NCBI GenBank assembly: GCA_025093985.1
Contig: JACAAK010000020.1
Coordinates: forward strand, 1-64,000
Source of the DNA: Calvatia gigantea
Lineage: Eukaryota; Basidiomycota; Agaricomycetes; Agaricales; Lycoperdaceae
Length of the DNA stretch: 64,000 nt
Direction: 5' to 3'
Shown piece after piece: positions 1 to 10,847 of this stretch. Each line of letters begins with the position of its first letter. Position 1 is the stretch's first letter. The notes under the pieces are model-generated. The model was not told the DNA's origin and did no database searches. It worked only from the letters and a program-made list of their open reading frames with translations. A program made the position numbers and the translations under genes.

Positions 1-759
1 GAACAGTTGTATCTCCTGATGATGACCGGACCAGTAGCGCCATGGTGCTCAAGCCTCAAATCATCACTACCGCTGTTAACCAGGTGAATCATTCTTTCTC
101 CTGTCGCCGCAGCACATCGTTCTCAGCTGTGGTTCATCTTGCTTTCTTCATTAATCTTGGTTAGCTATTGCTGAGACTCATTAATCTACGCTTGCAGGAG
201 ACAGCTGTGGCTGATACTCGCAGCTGAGATGGTGTGTATACCTTATGCCTTTGTGCCCAGCTTAGATATCAGCAGTAGCACTTATAAGCGAGCCATACAG
301 CTTACTACCAGTGCGAAACATGTTCATTTTTCACCTTCCACTCCAGAACAAGGTCAGCTTTTCAGAACCCCTTAGTGCGTCCTAGCTAATAACCCAATTC
401 CATAAGTTGTGGCTCTAGCAAAGGTCATTGAGCCATTGACTCTCAAGAATCGCGAGCTCTATGCTCACTATGTCACTCGTTGCAAGAGTGCCGTGCTTCA
501 GACTGGTCTCCTCGGTACCAGCTCCGAGTTAATCTCAGCAGCCCAGGCATTGGAAGCTGCTGCTCGCCACTATGAAGTCTTAGCTAAACAGCAGGAACAT
601 CTCTTTGTTCAGTTAGAGAAGTTATCTGGCCATTCTGCTTAGATTACCTCTAGCATTCTTCAATCACCCATTTTTACATTAGATAGTTTTTACCCTCAGT
701 TTGTACGCATTCACGCAAACAGAGTTTTCTATCTTATGATGAAATTCGGTGTGATCGCG
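1..759. other. Left edge: flank or 3' part of element B with plus-strand exon-like pieces
   Basis: No LTR or known domain is recognised. On the plus strand an open stretch ends in a good donor at about position 82 (CAG|GTGAAT) and could join an acceptor at about 197 (TTGCAG|GAG), giving a short tail ending in TGA. A further open stretch runs 409-642. The block shares with element B a marked excess of TTAGAT/TTAGCT words, so it may be the 3' internal part of B, whose 3' LTR would then lie outside the window. It could equally be an older sequence into which B inserted. Assignment is uncertain. Confidence 0.3.
409..642 (+). CDS. Unrecognised helical open reading frame, possible terminal exon
   Basis: The open frame has about 77 codons and ends with TAG. 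No ATG starts it: the first codon shown is GTG, and a possible 3' splice site (ATAAG) lies just upstream, so it is more likely a final exon than a complete gene. The peptide is rich in Ala, Leu, Glu and Gln, with a predicted helical, coiled-coil-like second half. It lies opposite to element B. I recognise no family. It may be chance coding potential in transposon DNA. Confidence 0.2.
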   Translation: MALAKVIEPLTLKNRELYAHYVTRCKSAVLQTGLLGTSSELISAAQALEAAARHYEVLAKQQEHLFVQLEKLSGHSA

Positions 760-2640
760 TCAGTTCTCAATGTCTGAGTCTGCTAGCTTTGCCTCTGACT
801 CATCTTCCATGATTAATCTATCCAAACCTTCCTTAGATAGATCAATTAAACGTTCGATTTTCTCGTCCAGCATTAGCTTAGACCGTGCTAAGTAAGGTAT
901 TACTCTAAACGCTACGACCTTATTTTGCCACACGGATCCGTCCAGTTCTGCTAAGATATACGCACCACCTTTGAGTTGCTGAATCACCACCATAGGTCCT
1001 AGATACCTTGGCTTCATTTTGCGATCCACTGACATTTGTATGGCTGAGTTCTTAACTAAGACTAACGATCCCGGCTTTAGGTCAAAGTCTTTTATCTTAT
1101 ATTTCATTTCTTCTTCTAGTTTTAATGCTCTATTTAACTTTTTGTTAGATAGATGTTTTCGCATTTCCTCTATGTGGTCTACGTGTTTAGCTAATGCAAG
1201 TGCTCATAGGCCAATAAGTTCTTCTGTAGATAGGAAGCGTTCTAGGTATTTAACTAACCAGGTTGCTTCTGTTATATCTAATGGTAACGTTGGGTGTGCT
1301 CCCAGTTGCCATGAAGTAAGGTGAACATCCCGTGCCCTTTCTTATTGTTATTCTATCAGCCCACATTACATGGTGGAGATACCAGTACTATTTTCTGACA
1401 TCGCCATTTGTGGCCTTATACAGCATTTGTCTAATATCCCAGTGGGGTCTTTCTATTGTTCCGTTAGCTTGTGAGTTGTAGGGAGAGATAGTGACTCCTT
1501 TAATCCCATACTTCTCAGCTAACCAGCCAACCGCTTTCTTAAATGGTGAGCCATTATCTGTGACAATCTTCACAAGACTTCCCCATCTGCAGACAATATC
1601 TTCGAAAAGCCATTGTCCAATAGACTTGGCATTCTCTTTTCTTAAGGCTCTGGCCTCCATCTAGGATAAAAGTCCACACCGTCCATGGACAATATAACTA
1701 CAACCGTTTGACAGTGGAGTCATATGCATTGTATCTGCATGTAAGATTTGGAAAAGCAATGGGGTATGCGTCACTACCTAGTGGCAATTCTAATGCCATC
1801 TTCTGTCTAATCTGACACAGGTGACATGTCTTCACATACCATCCTATGTCGCCCTCCATTTCTGGCCACCGGAACCTTTGAGCTATGAGCTTTGTGGTCG
1901 CGTATGCTCCTCTGTGCCCTAGCTTATCATGACAAGTTTTCATAATTCTCATCTGATGTTCTTTAGCTAAGACGAGCGCGGGGTTTCCACCACTCGCAGA
2001 CTTCCTGTATAAGTGACTGTCATCATCTAGCCAAAAGTGTGAGGCTGCCCTCACAAATTTAGCTTGATCAGTGTCCATTTTACTGATGTCAAATCCCTTT
2101 GGGTCGTTAGCTAACCATTCCCAGGATTCGACTGAGTCATTTATCTTGCATTTTAGCTGTCTCTGCCTCTGGTCTTCATTATAGAGTGCCAGTTCTTCGT
2201 TGTCAGGTTCTTTATCTAAGCTTTCTGACTCTAAGGTAGTGACCCTATCTAAGAAAGCGTGGAGCAACTCAGGATATTTTTCCTGGTTAGCTATCGTGTG
2301 TCTGGTCTTTATGTCTTGTTGGGTAGATTCCTTAACGTTATCTAAGTCATTTTGGAAATCTACCGACAGGCTCATTACTTGCTGCGTGTAGCCTGTTCGA
2401 TTATCTATTTCTTCGTAGAATTCCTCTAAATCTAATGGGTCTTCGTCTTCCAGGTTAGCCTTAGATAGAATAAAGTCATATCCGTTGTCCTCAGATCCAT
2501 CATCAAAGGCACGTTCTACTGGGTCCCCTGGGTACCAAGGTCTTCTCGAGAGTCTATCAGGCCCAAAGGCCTTACCCTTCTTGTGTATGAGTTCGAAATG
2601 AAAGTTTGTCTGTATATAATCTACCCAGCGATTTATCATC
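760..2640 (-). pseudogene. Element B integrase (with end of RNase H)
   Basis: The minus-strand frame at 1698-2639 begins with the end of RNase H (a DRLSRR-type motif), then an acidic linker, then the integrase zinc-binding domain with two His around 1900 and CHLC at about 1820. The catalytic core follows at 1388-1660 in another frame, with TDNGSPF carrying the second Asp and NGTIERP carrying the Glu of the D,D-E triad. The C-terminal part continues at 760-1164 and ends in an acidic tail without a chromodomain. At least two frameshifts separate these pieces. It would insert the cDNA into the genome if intact. Confidence 0.75.
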
Positions 2641-4289
2641 GCATTAGGCAGTCTTCCAGGGGTTGTTCAACATTCCAAACAAATACTTAGCATCTGTCTC
2701 AATGATTAGATTTCGACAACCAGTCAATAGATAAGTCTCTTCTTCTAAGACCATTCTTAGACTGCACAATTCTCGCTTAGGTTGTGAATATCTCTGTTGT
2801 CGTTCAGTCTATAAGCAAAGAGTTAAGCTTCACATAATGGATTATCTTAGGATCTTCTTCGTCTCTTTGATAGAGATAATATCCTACTGCTCTCCAGGAT
2901 AAGTCAACCGATAGGACTATGGGCTGAGTGCTTGGAAACTTCGGATTTCTAGTATGAAAGCAATTTTTAATTGCTTCCTTTAGATTATCTTGGGCTGTCT
3001 GCTGTTCAGGTCCCCATTCGAACTGCTATATGCATCTTGCACACATTATATAATGGTGCAGCGATTATCACAAAGTTTGGAATGTGATTCCTACATCTAA
3101 CAGCTGTCCCCAAGAAAGATCTGGTTTCTGAAGCGTCCTTACAAGAGCCCCATCGTAATATAACACCGATGGTGTCCACTGTCGGTTTTCTTCCTTTATA
3201 TGAGCAGTCAAATCCTACAATAGTTATATGATCTGCACATATCATTGTCTTTGGCCCGGAAAAGGTGCCTCCTGCATATTTCATTCGTTGGAATATGCGG
3301 TTCACTATGTTCATATGTTCCCATATGAATTGCCTAATTCCCGGGTTCCCTTGTATAACCTCATAATCACCTGTTAGATAACTCATAACGCGTAGGTGGT
3401 CCCCATATAGGCACGTCGTCAATATAGGGGACTGTATGTTCCAGAATTTCATCTGACAATATATATGTAATAGTCGTCATGAAAAATAGGTACTGAATTA
3501 GTCCATTCCATAGGCAACGTTACTAATCTAAGGGCTCCGAATGGCGTTTGGAAAGTCGTTAGATCTCTAGACGACTCAGCCAACTGCCTTTCATCATACC
3601 CTACATATAAATCTAATATGCCGCTACAAGCCCTTCCCGAGAAGTGCATAGCTAATTCTTCTGTTGTGGGTGGCAGACCCGAGTGCGCTGATTGTTACTC
3701 TGTTTAGAGGCTCTAAGCTATGTACTAGTCTGAGACTCTTTCCGTCTTTCTTAAGTACGCAAAACCATTTAGATCTATAAGACGAATTCGAGGGTTCATA
3801 TACCCCCGCATCTATTTTTCTTTTGATGATTCTACACACTTCGTCATATATTGCCGGGGGAATCCTGAAATGTCTTTCTACCCATGGTATATGGGCAATA
3901 GTGGGGATCTCTATCGGAGGGAAAAACTCCTCCTTAAATTTGCCCCTTTCAGTGTCATCCCAAGCGAACGCTTTATTGTGTTCTGCAATTAACCAATGCA
4001 TTAGCTTTCACTCCTCGTAAGTCAAGAAGCCCCCATTATGAGCCGCGTCCATCTTGTTTTTTCGTTCTTCGGTATACCTGCCTTTAGATTTGAAAGTTGG
4101 CGGGTTAACCAGTAGGATTGGCAGCTCAGCCAAGGGATCTCCAATTATTTCTCGTTTTATTCTGTATTTGTCTGGTAGTTCTCCCAGTACGGGTCTCACT
4201 TTCAATGCGACTGGTTTATATTTCTTAGCTAAACAAAGAATATGTTCCTCCTCTGCAGGTAGTCCATAGATTTTGTCTAATGCTGTCAC
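2641..4289 (-). pseudogene. Element B reverse transcriptase and RNase H
   Basis: RT begins near 4000 with the fungal gypsy start (FAWDDTERGKF), then GVYEPSNSSYRSKWF and LKKDGKSLRLVHSLEPLN around 3700-3800. The rest of RT lies at 3006-3649 in two further frames, with GYDE and the LVTLPMEWTNSVPIFHDD region that replaces the usual YMDD block of other gypsy elements. RNase H at about 2650-3000 has the LSVDLSWRAVGYYLYQ motif and a later TDAKY motif, with stops and a frameshift between. The arrangement is recognisable but inactive. Confidence 0.7.
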
Positions 4290-5614
4290 TTTTCGAATAA
4301 CTCCTGCTGGGACTTACAATCTGAGATAAGAACGTAGTAAGTAGTTCTTTATCACGAGACCGCTGCATCACTAAACTCTTCTGTAAGTATATTAGATTAA
4401 CTTCGTCGGTGGTCATAGATTTTACATCGACTGCCAACATTTCACTAATATATGGTTTATTATCGTTATCTAAGCTAATTATAAGAGCAACCTCTCCTTC
4501 GATGCCTTTTTCGAAGTCATCGAGGCTACTCAAAAATTTTGCTCTTTAATTCGCGGTAATTGGCCTTTAGCATAAGTAGGCAACATCGCTCTATTCTTTG
4601 TATTGGGATTGGTAATGACTATCATTTGCACTCCTTCAGCAGAGTTCACCACTCGACTTTCTGTTAGGACGTCGAAAGGTCTGCCTAATAATATTGAGTA
4701 TGGCGGACTGTCGACTACATGGACCTGTAGATAGACTGTCACGTCTCTGAAGCCTGAATGGCACATTCTTAGCTAGACCACAAGTCCGGCTTATCTGGCC
4801 ATTCGCACTCTGCATGTTGATAGTCGTGTCTGGATCCCATGTAATTCTACAGTCTATCACCATATTTCTGGACATGGATACAATTTGTGAACCACTATCC
4901 AACAAAGCCTCTTCTTCTCTAAGATCAGTTTACTAAGGTCGGAATGACTCTTAGTGAAGCCATATCTTTGGCCGTTATAGTCCCATTATTATCTAATGAG
5001 AATATATGTTTGCCTCTATCTTCCCAAGGTACCACTTCCAAGTACTGTAGGATAGGATCAGTAATTCTCCAAGTTAGATAGGGACGTCCTTCAGTGTCCA
5101 AAACTTTCTCTGCGATTTTCTCTGGTTTCGCTAGCATTGAGACCTGTACTAAATTAATGACAGGCTCCACATTTTCCAAATCAGATTCATCGTCTTCGAT
5201 ATGCAACGCATTGTTAGATTTAATTGCTACATGTCTTTTAGCAATTTGGTCTTTGTACTTCTCTCGGAGTTTGGGGGAAATAGCCAACAACTCTTTGTGA
5301 GATAGAGAGATGTCTCCTTTGAGAATTCTCTCCAATATTTTATCTAGTTCAACCCCATCCTCGATTTCTGTCTTGTGTTTATATAACGGTTGCTTTTGTT
5401 CGTGCAAGTACTTTGCAGGCACAGGCAGGACTTCTACAACTGGCCTAAGAGATCTAACGTTTTTATAAGGAAAATCATTGACCTGCTTAGATTTCGTTGG
5501 CTCTGTATTTTCCTTGTCTTTGGCACTTAGATTAGGATCATCTTCTCTATTGCTCTCTGATTCTGTCTGTTTCCTGGCAGGGATCTTCCATCCAGGGGAC
5601 GGTTTCTTCATCAA
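4225..5614 (-). pseudogene. Element B protease region and pre-protease linker
   Basis: The 5614-4925 frame is a charged linker ending just before the protease. A new frame at 4905 carries the aspartic protease active site (LDSGSQIVSMS) with a second conserved block near 4700 (LGRPFDVL, the gypsy ILGRPF motif). A third frame at 4533-4225 leads into RT. A retroviral-type protease would cleave the polyprotein. It is broken by frameshifts at about 4910 and 4640-4760. Confidence 0.7.
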
Positions 5615-5619
5615 ACCGC

Positions 5620-6572
5620 TTAAAAACCCAACTGATTCTTTTTAGAGCTGTTCTTCTTCTGAGCCAAAGCCAAAATCTTTGCAAGCTGACTGGCCAGGTC
5701 GTTAGAGTCGTCTTCTTCATCGGACGCTGGTTCAGGATCTTTAGCTTTGCGTGATTTCACAGGCTTAGTGCTAGATAGCAATGTTTCAATTGTATTAAGA
5801 CGGCCTTTTAGATTTTCTAGTTCTAAGCTACGTCTATCTAACACTTGCCTACTCTCTTCAATTATACTATCTCTAGTATCTTTGAGTTGGTTTGTGTAGA
5901 TGGAAATCTCAGGTGCACGACCATAAGATTGGTAGGGGCCTAGATCAGGTACTTCCTCTTCTTGAGGCAATTCAGGTTGCATGCCTAGGCATACCAATAG
6001 CATGTTTGGTAAGTACTTCGCTACGATAGCCTTAATAGACATCCCTTCGATTCTAGGTATGGGTGAGCCGTCCGCAAATCTAAGTTGATTTCCATCGACT
6101 TTAATTTTTCCATCTTTCATGTCCTGGTCTTTTTCTGGACACGCAAGCCAATGATGCTTTGGATCAAAACAATAGTAGCATCCTCTGCCTATCCCGGCCA
6201 TGGCCTCGTTATTCTGTCTCGGCTGTCCCTGACCATAGTTTACAGGGTTTGCAGGACAGCGTAAATTTTGTCTGCATTGTAGCTTTCATGGAGTCCATAA
6301 AGCTCTGCATATTTTTCTGATTAGCAGCCAGAGTATCTTTTAGATTAGCGATTTCTTCGCGTAAGTCCGACTGCTGCTCAGTGGGCTCACGTTTTACTTG
6401 CGGTGGTATAGCTTGAGACATAGTCTCCGGATTGTTATCATATTTTAGTGCTTTAGCTATAGGTCTTTCCACTGACCAGCTCCACTGCTTTAGCAATGAC
6501 TTCAGTCCAATCATATGGATCTTCGCCTCAGGGCCATGCCTCCTGCGCGAGCACGACCATTGATACTTAATC
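5620..6572 (-). pseudogene. Element B gag, C-terminal half with CCHC zinc knuckle
   Basis: This continues the gag broken at 12162. After a charged, probably coiled segment (6209-6514) comes a zinc knuckle CYYC..H..C near 6180, then a segment ending in a Ser/Lys/Asp-rich tail. Gag forms the cytoplasmic particle and the knuckle binds the RNA. A frameshift separates the two frames at about 6205. The right end, at 6568-6572, is one copy of the TAATC target duplication made by A1. Confidence 0.7.
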
Positions 6573-6879
6573 TGTTATGAGTTTCCACTGATCATAACAA
6601 GTTCCGTACCATTCTGCATTCCTATCTCCCCGCGTGCCTGTTTCAGCTATTCCAGTCCAGCGTTCCCCGAACTATGACTCATACCAACTACTACAACTTA
6701 ACTGGACGTTTCATGTAGTTACTCCATCTGTTCAACCAGATGACCTTAGCTGTATTTAAGCGTACTTACACCCTGCTGTATTCAGTACGCTTAACCACCT
6801 TCTGTTCTCTTTCCCTTACTCGCCCTCAAGACTTAGCCAGAGCTGCAACCTGAGGTCTAAACCGACTAAGGTCGTAACA
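6573..6879 (+). repeat. A1 5' LTR
   Basis: The repeat is 307 bp, bounded by TG and CA, and matches 11855-12161. It holds a TATA-like TATTTAAG at 6753-6760 and the predicted transcript start about 34 nt later. TAATC precedes it. Confidence 0.95.
6753..6797 (+). promoter_or_regulatory. A1 LTR core promoter and predicted self-primer
   Basis: TATTTAAG at 6753 is followed 34 nt later by ACGCTTAACCA (6787-6797). That 11-mer is complementary, with one C/T mismatch, to the sequence just inside the LTR (6882-6892). In A2 and the 14.4-kb fragment the same pair matches over all 11 nt. In Tf1-type elements the first 11 nt of the RNA prime reverse transcription, so this position fits both a start site and a primer. 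Inferred from sequence only. Confidence 0.6.
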
Positions 6880-6881
6880 TT

Positions 6882-6892
6882 TGGTTAAGCAT
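6882..6892 (+). other. A1 primer-binding site, self-primed type
   Basis: TGGTTAAGCAT begins two bases after the LTR end, where the primer-binding site of an LTR retrotransposon lies. No tRNA 3' end is evident as primer, but the LTR itself contains the complement at the expected RNA 5' end. Confidence 0.6.
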
Positions 6893-6960
6893 CACCCCCT
6901 CACCTTGCAAGAAATAGAGTTGGAAAAGACTCGAACCACGACAAACCCAGGAGCCATTAT

Positions 6961-8045
6961 ATGAGCTCGAACCCCGACGAATACAGAGAACCCCAGCTCG
7001 AAGTCACAGACAACGAGCTCGAAACAGACAGTGAAACCTGACTCATCGGACAAAGAAGCAGAGAACCCTGAAGTACCTGCACTAGAAACAGTTGTAATAG
7101 ACAACGAACCCGGAGACACCACACAAGGAGTAAACCCAACAGGAGTAGAAGCAATTATATCAGAACTCTTCAACGAACTCGACATAGCAGAAGAACAGTT
7201 AGGACAACCAGAGAACCAAGACACCAAGACAGAATCAGAATCAGGAGACTCAGAAATGTCAGACAACACTGCACCTACCACGACACCCAACACAAAGGGA
7301 CTTGTACCCGACCCAGGGTTCTTCGATGGAACCCGAACCAAATTCGACGACTGGTGGAGAGCCATGACACTCTTCATGAAATTCAACAAAGTCATCATGG
7401 CAGACAACAAAGCCATAGCAGTCTTAGCTAGATTAAGGGGAGGGACAGCAGGAGCATATGCAGCGATGAAAGCACCACAAATTCTGGAAGGAGAAGACTC
7501 CGTAGACTGGAAAGTCTTTGCCGAAGAATTCAAACAAACCTTTTCGGACGATGCCATGAACGCAAAGGCGGAATGGCAGATCGAAAAATTCAAACAGGGA
7601 AATAGGAACACAGCTGACTACCTCATCGAATTCGAAGTACTCAAAAACAAGGCGAAAACTGACAGCCGACACGCCATGTTCCTGCTGTGAAAAAACACCC
7701 AGCAAGATATTATCCACACCATCACAGGCTACCCTCCGGCCGCCCGACCTGACACGTACCCGGAATGGAAGGAGGCCATATTAGCAGTTGGACAAGGATA
7801 TGAGGCATCCGAATACCGAGGAGATAAGAAAACTAACTCGGGAACCACTTATAGAGGAATGGGAGAACCTATGGAAATAGGAAGCAGGCAACATGTGTTC
7901 AATGCAAAAGGGGAACCCAAATGCTATAACTGCGGAATATTCAGACACATGTCCAAGGACTGCAAAAAGCCCAAAGGATTAACATGCTACAACTGCGGCA
8001 AAATCGGACACATAGCCAAAGCATGCACCACACCAAAGAAAACCT
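6961..8045 (+). pseudogene. A1 gag with two CCHC zinc knuckles
   Basis: The start ATG matches the gag start of all A copies (MSSNPDEYRE). Order: acidic N-terminal third, gag core around 7310-7690 (GLVPDPGFFDGTRTKFDDWW, then LARLRGGTAGAYAA), and two CCHC knuckles at 7921-8030 (CYNC..H..C twice). One inserted T near 7039 shifts the frame, and TGA at about 7687 interrupts the core; the same TGA is present in A3. The frame after the second knuckle runs directly into the deletion that removed protease, with pol continuing in the -1 frame. Confidence 0.85.
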
Positions 8046-10841
8046 CGAGTCAGGACGAATACGACCGTCGAAGTCACCATATGCCGCACCCACCTTTTTC
8101 ATCCCAAAAAAGGATGGCTCAAAATGACTCATTCAAGACTACCGGCGGTTGAATAACATAGTCATTAAAGACAAAACACTGCTACCTCGAATCAGAGAAG
8201 TCATCGACAAATTAGGAAAAGCCAAATACTTCAACAAACTAGACATCATTTGGGGCTACAACAACGTCCGCATCAAAGAAGGGGACAAGTGGAAAGCAGC
8301 CTTTCTAACCAACAAAGGACTATTCGAACCCACAGTCATGTTCTTCGGTCTCAGCAATTCGCCAGGAACGTTCTCAAGAATGATGGCGAGCATCTTTCAA
8401 GACCTATTACGCAATGGAGATATAGTAAACTACATGGATGACTTCGCAATTCCAGGTGACACCAAGGAACAACTACGAGAACAAACAATCCGATTCCTAG
8501 AAAGAGCGGCCGAACACAACCTATGCTTTAAACGATCCAAATGCATTTTCGATGCCGAAGAAATCCCAATGCTAGGAGTAACAGTAGGACACGGACACAT
8601 CAAAATGGAGGCCGAGAAAGTAAAATCAGTACGGGAATGGCCCCAACTGCACAACAAAAAAGGGATAGAAAGATTCCTTGGTTTCGCCAACTACTACCGC
8701 TGATTTATAAAAAACTTCAGCAAGATAGTGGCCCCATTGAATAAACTAAAAGGATCAGAAGAATGGGAATGGGGAGAAGAACAACAATCGGCGTTCAACG
8801 AACTAAAACAACGAATCACAGAAGAACCCACCCTAACACTACCCCAAAGAGAAGGTCAATTCCGAGTAGAAGTCGATGCATCAAACTACGCATTAGGGTG
8901 GGTACTCTCACAGGAACAAAATTCGAAATGGCACCCAATTGCATTCACATCTCGCACACTATCACCGGCAGAACGAAATTACGAAATCTACGACAAAGAG
9001 CTGCTAGCAATCATGCACACATTAAAAGAATGGCGACACTACCTACTGGACGCAGAAGAGAAATTCGAAATCTGGACTGACCACGAGAACCTGAAATACT
9101 ATAGGGAACCCCAAAAACTAAACGGCCGACAAGCAAGATGGTACCTACGATTACAAGATTACAATTTCATATTGCGCCACATACCAGGAAAAACGAATAC
9201 AAAAGCGGACCTCCTCTCCAGAATCTACCAAGAACCAGACCAAGAAGAAGAAAAACTAGTCACCATGATCCGAGATGCCTGGTGGATGAGTAAAAATAAC
9301 AACGAACCATGGGAAGGGACCATCCTACTCCGTGCGGAGCTATTTATGGAACCAACCTTCAAAGAACGAATCAAGGCGAACAAAAGAAGAGAAATGGCCA
9401 TCACCAAAAAAATACGCAACCAAGACCCTGACATCACCGAACACGACGGAATAATCTACAAAAATACCAGCATGTATGTGCCACCCGAACCGGCACTCAG
9501 AGAGGAAATACTACACCAATACCACGATGCCCCCGACGCAGGGCACCCGGAACAACACCGAATGATCGAATTGGTAACCAGGGATTACTGGTGGCCAGCA
9601 ATCCAAACGGACAGCTCAAAAGTATATCAAGGGTTGCCAGAGTTGCCAACTGAAACAAGCCACGCAAGACACCTCTGAAGACACCTCTACACCCGCTTCC
9701 CATCCCCAACAGTCCATGGGAAGAAGTGAGTGTCGACCTCATTGGGCCACTGCCCGAATCAGAAGGAAAAGACGCCATCCTAGTCATTGTCGATCGATTC
9801 TCAAAAATGATACGACTCATAGTGACAAGAACAGATGTTTCCTCAAAAGAACTAGCATAGCACTACCGGGACGAAATATGGAAGCTACACGGAATGCTGA
9901 GGAAAGTCCTCAGTGACCGAGGACCACAATTTGCATCCGAATTCACCGGCGAAACTATTCAAAGGACTAGGGATAGAACGAAACCTGTCAACGGCCTACC
10001 ACCCACAAACCGACGGACAAACAGAAAGGATCAACAGAGAAGTCGAAACATACCTGAGGATATACTGCAACTACGACCAAAATGACTGGACAAAATGGCT
10101 ACCCATGGCTGAATTCCAATACAACGACAAGAAACACAGTGGAACACAGGCGACACCATTCTACCTAAACTACGGCAGACACCCCTGGAAAGGAAAGGAA
10201 AACGGAACGATGAACAACCCTAGCAGTACGGAGTTCCTAAAACAGCTCCAAAATGCAAGAAATAACGCCGCTTCCGCACTACGATCATATCAAGAAAAGA
10301 TGAAACAGACACATGATAACAGCAAAATGAACACGAGGACATACCAGATCAACGATGAAGTATGGTTAGAGAACACCAACATCCATACCAATCAGCCATC
10401 AAAGAAGCTAGGCCAAAAAAGGTATGGACCTTTCCAAATTAAGGAAAGAATAGGAGAAGCGGCATATCGGCTAGCGATACCAGAAGGATGGGCCATCCAC
10501 GATGTATTCAACGAACAGCTGTTAACCCCAGGCACAGAAAGCATCATTCCACATCCAGAAAGAAGCACCAGCGCCTGAACCAATGGTCATCAATAATGAA
10601 GAGGAGTATGAAGTAGAAGAAGTCCGAGGGAAATGACGAAAAGGAAGGGGATATCAATTCCTTATACACTGGAAAGGATACAGCAACGAAGAAGATACGT
10701 GGACAGTGGAGTCAAACTTGCAAAACACCTGAGATACAATAGTGGAGTACCACAAAAGGCATCCAGGAGAATACCTATAAAAAGGGGGGCAAGAAATCTA
10801 GAAAACCATCAGCCAAGTCAACCCCCAGACAGAAAAATTAG
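8046..10841 (+). pseudogene. A1 pol: truncated RT, RNase H, integrase, chromodomain
   Basis: Protease and about 60 N-terminal RT residues are deleted. RT keeps its core with YMDD near 8432 and ends about 8727. RNase H (8728-9230) keeps VEVDASNYALG and the YEIYDKELLAI motif. Integrase has the zinc domain (9480-9650), then VDLIG, LSDRGPQF and QTERINRE holding the D,D,E residues. A chromodomain (WKGYSNEEDTW) lies at about 10665-10770. Premature stops at about 8128 (TGA), 8701 (TGA) and 9858 (TAG) are all shared with A3. Indels in integrase and near 10767 break the frame. The stop TAG at 10839 is two codons before the next gene. Confidence 0.85.
10776..10785 (+). promoter_or_regulatory. Possible internal TATA box before ORF3 in A1
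   Basis: TATAAAAAGG lies 72 bp before the ORF3 ATG. The same TATAAAAAG is present in A2 and A3 at the same distance; A4 has CATAAAAAAG. It could drive a short transcript for ORF3, but it also encodes Tyr-Lys-Lys at the end of pol, so conservation may be for protein reasons. Confidence 0.3.
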
Positions 10842-10847
10842 CCAAAC

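Noticed and set aside
409..642. Host gene call for the 77-codon frame
   Set aside because: No ATG, no known domain, and composition matches element B; kept only as a low-confidence open frame.
6880..6897. tRNA primer-binding site after the A1 LTR
   Set aside because: No tRNA 3' end match could be recognised, while the LTR itself carries the complement at the expected RNA start with covariation between copies.
8128..8130. TGA codons shared by A1 and A3 considered as recoded sense codons
   Set aside because: They fall at sites fitting decayed CGA or Gln codons and are not at the same places in A2 or A4; a common defective ancestor explains them.
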